Below are positions 6,573 to 9,916 of a stretch of DNA of 9,916 bases, piece by piece (within the stretch, counting starts at the first letter, position 1; each line of letters opens with the position of its first letter). Under the pieces are notes generated by a model, which was not told the DNA's origin, ran no database searches, and was given only the letters and a program-made list of their open reading frames with translations. Where the stretch lies: NCBI GenBank assembly GCA_017458805.1, contig JAFTAC010000276.1, positions 1 to 9,916 on the forward strand, written 5' to 3'. This DNA is from Victivallales bacterium (GTDB lineage: Bacteria; Verrucomicrobiota; Lentisphaeria; Oligosphaerales; Oligosphaeraceae). The translations under genes were made by a program, and so were the position numbers.

Positions 6573-7303
6573 ATGAACACCTACACACAATCTTTCAGCA
6601 TACGGTATTCGGAGCTCAACCGCAACGGGCTCCTGAAGGACGAGGCCTTTTTCGACATTTTCCAGGAGGTCGCAAGCCGCCATGCAGAGCAGTTGGGGTG
6701 CGGTTTTGGCACGATGGGCAGCCTGACATGGGTGCTGTCGAAAATACGCATCCAGGTGCTGCGCACGCCTGGCAAAGGAAGCACTGTCACGGTGAAAACC
6801 TGGCCCAGCGGGTTCAACCGCCTCTATGCGACACGCGAAGGCCTCTTCGCAGACGGCGACGGCGAGCTAGCCCGCGTCACCAGCTACTGGCTGCTCATTG
6901 ACCTGAAGACGCTGCGACCCAGCGTCTGCCCGATGCCCTGCCGTGCCCCATACCCGACAACGCGGAGCTGCCCAGGTACTTTGACCTTACCTCAAAGGCA
7001 ACAAAAACCACTGGCGGAAACCCGATTGAGTCCAGAGTGGCGGAGCACGAAATCGACGTGAACCAGCACCTGAACAACGCACGCTACTGCAGCCGCATCA
7101 GCGACTGGCTCGCATTCGTGACAGGCCGCACACCGCGCATCACAGACATCTCCGCAGCCTTCCTGCATGAAACCCAGGTCAACACACTCCTGACCACCAG
7201 CGGCCAACTCGACGACCAGGGCAATTTCCAAGCGGCGATTTCAAGCATACAACCAGACGGGACAGAACTCGTCCATTTCACAGCCAACGGCACCATAGCA
7301 TAA
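6573..7303 (+). pseudogene. Acyl-ACP thioesterase, interrupted by a -1 frameshift
   Basis: The product resembles acyl-[acyl-carrier-protein] thioesterases (FatA/FatB-type double hotdog fold), which release fatty acids from ACP in the cytoplasm. The first hotdog reads from 6573: YSELNRNGLLKDEAFFDIFQ, ASRHAEQLG, LTWVLSKIRIQVLRTPGKGS and SYWLLIDLKTLRP (to residue 116). Homology then continues in another frame from about 6920 (QRLPDALPCPIPDNAELPRYF) and runs to 7303. It includes the catalytic-site motif DVNQHLNNARY with Asp, Asn and His intact. One missing base in the C run near 6918-6920 explains the break. Restored length would be 243 residues, normal for bacterial members. Unshifted, translation gives 162 residues with an aberrant tail and no second hotdog. 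No slippery heptamer is seen, so a mutation or sequencing error is more likely than programmed shifting. The ribosome binding site is poor and A-rich. Confidence 0.85.
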
Positions 7304-7310
7304 TTCGATA

Positions 7311-7323
7311 AAGGAGGGAGGGG
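7311..7323 (+). promoter_or_regulatory. Extended double Shine-Dalgarno for murJ
   Basis: The purine run AAGGAGGGAGGGG holds a canonical AAGGAGG (7311-7317, 14 nt from ATG) and a second GGAGGGG (7317-7323, 8 nt from ATG at 7332). It is the strongest ribosome binding site in the window and supports the murJ start. Confidence 0.75.
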
Positions 7324-7331
7324 AAGAAACC

Positions 7332-8927
7332 ATGAGTGAAAACAGCAATAAACGCGCCACGCGCAACATGTTCTCCAGTTCGGTGGGCATCCTGGCAAGC
7401 CGTGTCACAGGGATGTTGCGCGACATCGCCATGACCCACTACTGGGGCGGGACGGGAGCCGCGCAGGCCGCCTTCTATACAGCGTTTTTTCTGCCGAACC
7501 TATTCCGCAGCCTCTTTGGCGAAGGGGCCTTCACGGCGGCCTTCCTGCCCTCCATCGCCTCGAAACTGGAGCAGAAGGACAAGGAGGGGGCGTGGCGGCT
7601 GGCCGAGCGCACCATCTCCATCCAGATGATTTTCCTGGCGGCGATAGTCCTGCTGGTCTCCGCAGTCAGCCTGCTTCTCTATTTCATCATGGGTGCTGAC
7701 TTCTTCAGCGAAAAGTACTCCCATGTCCCGCTGACCTTCAAGATACTGCCGCTCTTGATGCCATACGCCTTTCTCATCTGCTCAACGGCCTCCTTCGCGG
7801 CGGTGCTGAACGCCCTGCGCAACTTCGCCATACCCGCCTTCAACCCCGTTATTTTCAACATCGTGGAAATCCTCTCCGTCGGCGGGCTTTACTTCACCTT
7901 GAAGAACGACGACCCGAAGGCGCTCATCATCTTCTGCTTCTGCATCCTGCTGGGTGGCGTGCTTCAGATGCTCTCCCTGATGCTAGTCTGCCGCCGAAAA
8001 GGCTTCTGTTTCCATTTCCGCCCCGTCTGGAAAGATGAAGAGGTGCGGGCGGTCCTGAAGAAATTCGTGCCTGGCACCGTCGGTGCTGGCGTCAACCAAA
8101 TCAACCAGTGCATCGACAAGGTGATGGTGAACTGAGTTGGCAAGGTCGCCATCTCGGGCATCGAACTGAGCCACCGCCTCGTCTATCTTCCCGTCGGCAT
8201 CTTCGGCGTGGCCATCTCAAGCGTCTGCTTGACGGACATGTCCCGCGCTGCCGCCAACCATGACAAGGCCGCGCTGACGGAGAGCCTGGAGCACGCACTG
8301 CGGATGGTGCTGTTCCTGAGCATCCCCTGCGCCGTGCTCTTCGGCGTGCTGGCCGACCCTTTCGTGCGGCTGCTGTTCCGACACGGAGCCTTCAATGACG
8401 AGGCGGTGCGCTCCTGCGTCTATGCCCTGCTTTTCTACATCCCAGGCATCCCCGCGTTCTGCGCCGCAAAAGTCGCCCTGACCCCCCACTACGCAAACCA
8501 CGACGTCAAGACGCCTGTCCGCATCTCCATCGTGTGCGTCCTGCTGAATCTGGTGCTCAACCTCTCGCTGGTCGTCTTCCTGCGCCATGGGGGACTGGCG
8601 CTCTCCACCAGCATCTGCTCGTGGGTGAATGTCATCACACTTATCACGCTTGCCCGCAAGTACACCTCCGACTGGACGCCCAAGGGCGTCATCATCGCCG
8701 CCCTGCGCATCCTGCTCGTGTCCCTGCTGAGCGGAGCAGTGGTATTGGGGCTTCTTCACCTCCTGCCACGCCTGTTCGACATCAACGGGCTTCCCACCCT
8801 CTGGGCCTCCGCCATCCGCGTGGTCCTCGGCGGTTCCATCGGCTGGCTCTGCTATCTAATCCTCTCCTGTCGCTCCCCTGAATGCCGCAGCCTGCTTGCG
8901 CCTTTGATGAGGCGAATGGCACGATAA
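7332..8927 (+). pseudogene. murJ: Lipid II flippase MurJ, interrupted by an in-frame TGA
   Basis: MurJ (MOP/MVF superfamily) moves lipid-linked peptidoglycan precursors across the inner membrane and is essential in many bacteria. The N-terminal signature is strong: ASRVTGMLRD (22-31) with R24 and R30, then FFLPNLFRSLFGEGAFTAAF (52-71). Many hydrophobic helices follow. Codon 268 (8133-8135) is TGA. The same frame then continues open with clear MurJ sequence, VGKVAISGIELSHRLVYLPV, where SHRL matches the conserved ADRL segment, and ends at TAA 8925-8927. Full length would be 531 residues, normal for the family. By alignment the stop replaces a hydrophobic position. TGG (Trp) to TGA is the simplest change. 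The truncated 267-residue product would lack the second half of the channel. No credible ribosome binding site or start was seen after the stop. Nonsense mutation and sequencing error cannot be separated here. Confidence 0.87.
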
Positions 8928-8950
8928 TCCCCTTTTTTGCTCCTAGCGGG

Positions 8951-8984
8951 TTGTTTTTGACAAAAAACAGGGTATAATAATAAT
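8951..8984 (+). promoter_or_regulatory. Sigma-70-type promoter for the pseudopilin-like gene
   Basis: A perfect TATAAT (8973-8978) has TTGTTT (8951-8956) 16 bp upstream. Alternatively, a perfect TTGACA (8957-8962) pairs with AATAAT (8979-8984) over 16 bp. The two settings overlap. This AT-rich stretch lies about 50 bp before the start codon and separates this gene from murJ. The ribosome binding site AAAGGA is at 9019-9024, 5 nt before ATG. Confidence 0.7.
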
Positions 8985-9029
8985 GAGGAAAAGGAAAGTC
9001 ATTCACAAACAACCATATAAAGGAACATC

Positions 9030-9758
9030 ATGAAAAAAAGATTCACCCTGATTGAGCTTCTGGTGGTCATCGCCATCATCGCCATTCTGGCGGCCATGCT
9101 GCTACCCGCCCTGAGCAAGGCACGGGAGAAGGCGCGCGCCATCTCCTGCACGAACAACAGCAAGCAGATCATGCTGGGCATTCTGCAGTATGCCATGGAC
9201 AACGGCGACTGCCTCCCCTTCCTCCAGTACAAGATATCCTCCGGCACGGAAGGCAATCGCTACTACAATGTTGACAACAGCAACTTCAACACCATCTACT
9301 GGTTCAGTGCCGCCTACCTTTACGTTGGCGATGTGAAGCCGTTCATGTGCCCGTCGTCCACCAGCTACCACACCAAGTCCAACTACCGCGGTGCCTATTC
9401 CACGAAGGCTGCAGGCATGCCCTACGTTGCCTATTACGATTACCCGAAACTGGCTCCCCAGAGTGCCCACAGGACGCCTTCCCAGACCTCCTACTTCGGC
9501 TGCGGCAACGACTACCTCAACAAGGACTTCCCGTTCGCCTACAACAGCACCGACGCCGCCACTTCCTACTGGGTGAACGACGACAGCGGCAGACCCAAGA
9601 ACGGCGCACTGGCCGTCACGCACAACAACGGCTCCAATTTCGGCATGCTGGACGGCCATGTCGAGGCCCGCAAGCTCGACTTCTTCCGTCAGCCGCCCAC
9701 TCTGAACAGCTCCAATGAAATCAGCCGCTTCTGGGCCTACTACAACGCTGGCAAATAA
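9030..9758 (+). CDS. Type II secretion pseudopilin-like protein with H-X9-DG motif
   Basis: This 242-residue protein starts with a prepilin-type signal: basic MKKR, then FTLIELLVVIAIIAILAAMLL, a long hydrophobic helix with Glu at the +5 position (E9). Such proteins are cleaved and methylated by a prepilin peptidase and assemble into pilus-like fibres or remain membrane-anchored. The residue before the cleavage site is Arg (R4), not the usual Gly. The helix runs on into PALSKAREKARAISC. The outer domain is rich in Tyr, Asn and Ser, has CPSS at 107-110, and ends with the H-X9-DG motif (H198, D208, G209). This architecture is greatly expanded in Lentisphaerota and Planctomycetes, usually with unknown function. 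No other secretion gene is nearby. It appears to be a single-gene unit with its own promoter and terminator. Confidence 0.88.
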   Translation: MKKRFTLIELLVVIAIIAILAAMLLPALSKAREKARAISCTNNSKQIMLGILQYAMDNGDCLPFLQYKISSGTEGNRYYNVDNSNFNTIYWFSAAYLYVGDVKPFMCPSSTSYHTKSNYRGAYSTKAAGMPYVAYYDYPKLAPQSAHRTPSQTSYFGCGNDYLNKDFPFAYNSTDAATSYWVNDDSGRPKNGALAVTHNNGSNFGMLDGHVEARKLDFFRQPPTLNSSNEISRFWAYYNAGK

Positions 9759-9804
9759 GCTCCTTCTTTCGGAAGCAATTGCCTCCTAAAAACTAAATGC
9801 AACT

Positions 9805-9838
9805 AGCAGGCGAGAGTTTGTCTCCACGCCTGCTTTTT
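9805..9838 (+). terminator. Intrinsic terminator after the pseudopilin-like gene
   Basis: AGCAGGCG (9805-9812) pairs perfectly with CGCCTGCT (9827-9834), the inner AGA/TCT can add pairs, and TTTTT (9834-9838) follows. It lies 46 bp after the stop codon. The remaining bases to 9916 contain no gene that I can support. Confidence 0.88.
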
Positions 9839-9865
9839 GTGCCATGGGTGTATATGATATGCAAT

Positions 9866-9914
9866 GCCTCACTGACGGATATCGTGCGAATTCCAAGGTC
9901 TCATTGATGAATAT
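9866..9914. repeat. Weak imperfect direct repeat near the window end
   Basis: The 17-mers at 9866-9882 and 9898-9914 agree at 13 positions, and all four differences are transitions (C/T or G/A). The offset is 32 bp. Chance is possible. The right edge of the window prevents seeing whether more copies follow. Confidence 0.3.
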
Positions 9915-9916
9915 AC

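Noticed and set aside
6915..6925. Programmed -1 ribosomal frameshift in the thioesterase
   Set aside because: No X-XXY-YYZ slippery heptamer is present at the crossover, and the family is not known to need frameshifting.
8133..8175. Selenocysteine insertion or TGA reassigned to Trp in murJ
   Set aside because: MurJ is not a selenoprotein family, only a weak 3-bp stem follows the TGA, the other genes use TGG for Trp with no internal TGA, and marC ends properly on TGA.
8917..8940. Sigma-54 promoter (TGGCAC ... TTGC) before the pseudopilin-like gene
   Set aside because: The two boxes are separated by 14 bp instead of about 5, so the required -24/-12 spacing fails. A good sigma-70-type site lies just downstream.

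Overview
The window reads as ordinary bacterial chromosome with every gene on the + strand. The best guess for the host is a member of Lentisphaerota (Victivallis-like) or a close relative in the PVC group. This rests mainly on the last gene, a pseudopilin-like protein with the start MKKRFTLIELLVVIAIIAIL and a C-terminal H-X9-DG motif, a type abundant in that lineage. The secreted alkaline-phosphatase/LamG fusion and the sigma-54 gene are compatible. This is an inference from protein style, not a database match. The genetic code looks standard: eight of the nine genes have no internal TGA, and TGA serves as a real stop once.

Layout. Bases 1-90 are ten perfect copies of a 9-bp repeat, cut by the window edge, just upstream of a secreted phosphatase/phosphodiesterase with a LamG-type C-terminal domain (113-1795). 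An 85-bp inverted-repeat element that can fold as a cloverleaf lies directly behind it (1795-1879). A probable promoter follows, then a compact five-gene run with gaps of 13, 9, -1 and 3 nt: rlmI-like 23S rRNA methyltransferase, rpoN (sigma-54), a MarC-family membrane protein, an unrecognised 111-residue membrane protein, and nadA (quinolinate synthase). After a 68-bp gap with a short direct repeat come an acyl-ACP thioesterase broken by a -1 frameshift and a murJ lipid II flippase gene broken by an in-frame TGA. The last gene, the pseudopilin-like protein, has its own promoter and a clear intrinsic terminator.

How the genes fit together. The central run joins ribosome modification, alternative sigma factor, membrane and NAD biosynthesis functions. 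It looks like a housekeeping transcription unit rather than a dedicated pathway. No sigma-54 activator, mobile-element gene, defence system, CRISPR array or tRNA was seen. No convincing new multi-gene system was found. The points most worth checking are the 9-bp tandem array, the cloverleaf element, the two lesions in neighbouring conserved genes (thioesterase and murJ), and the small membrane protein coupled to marC.
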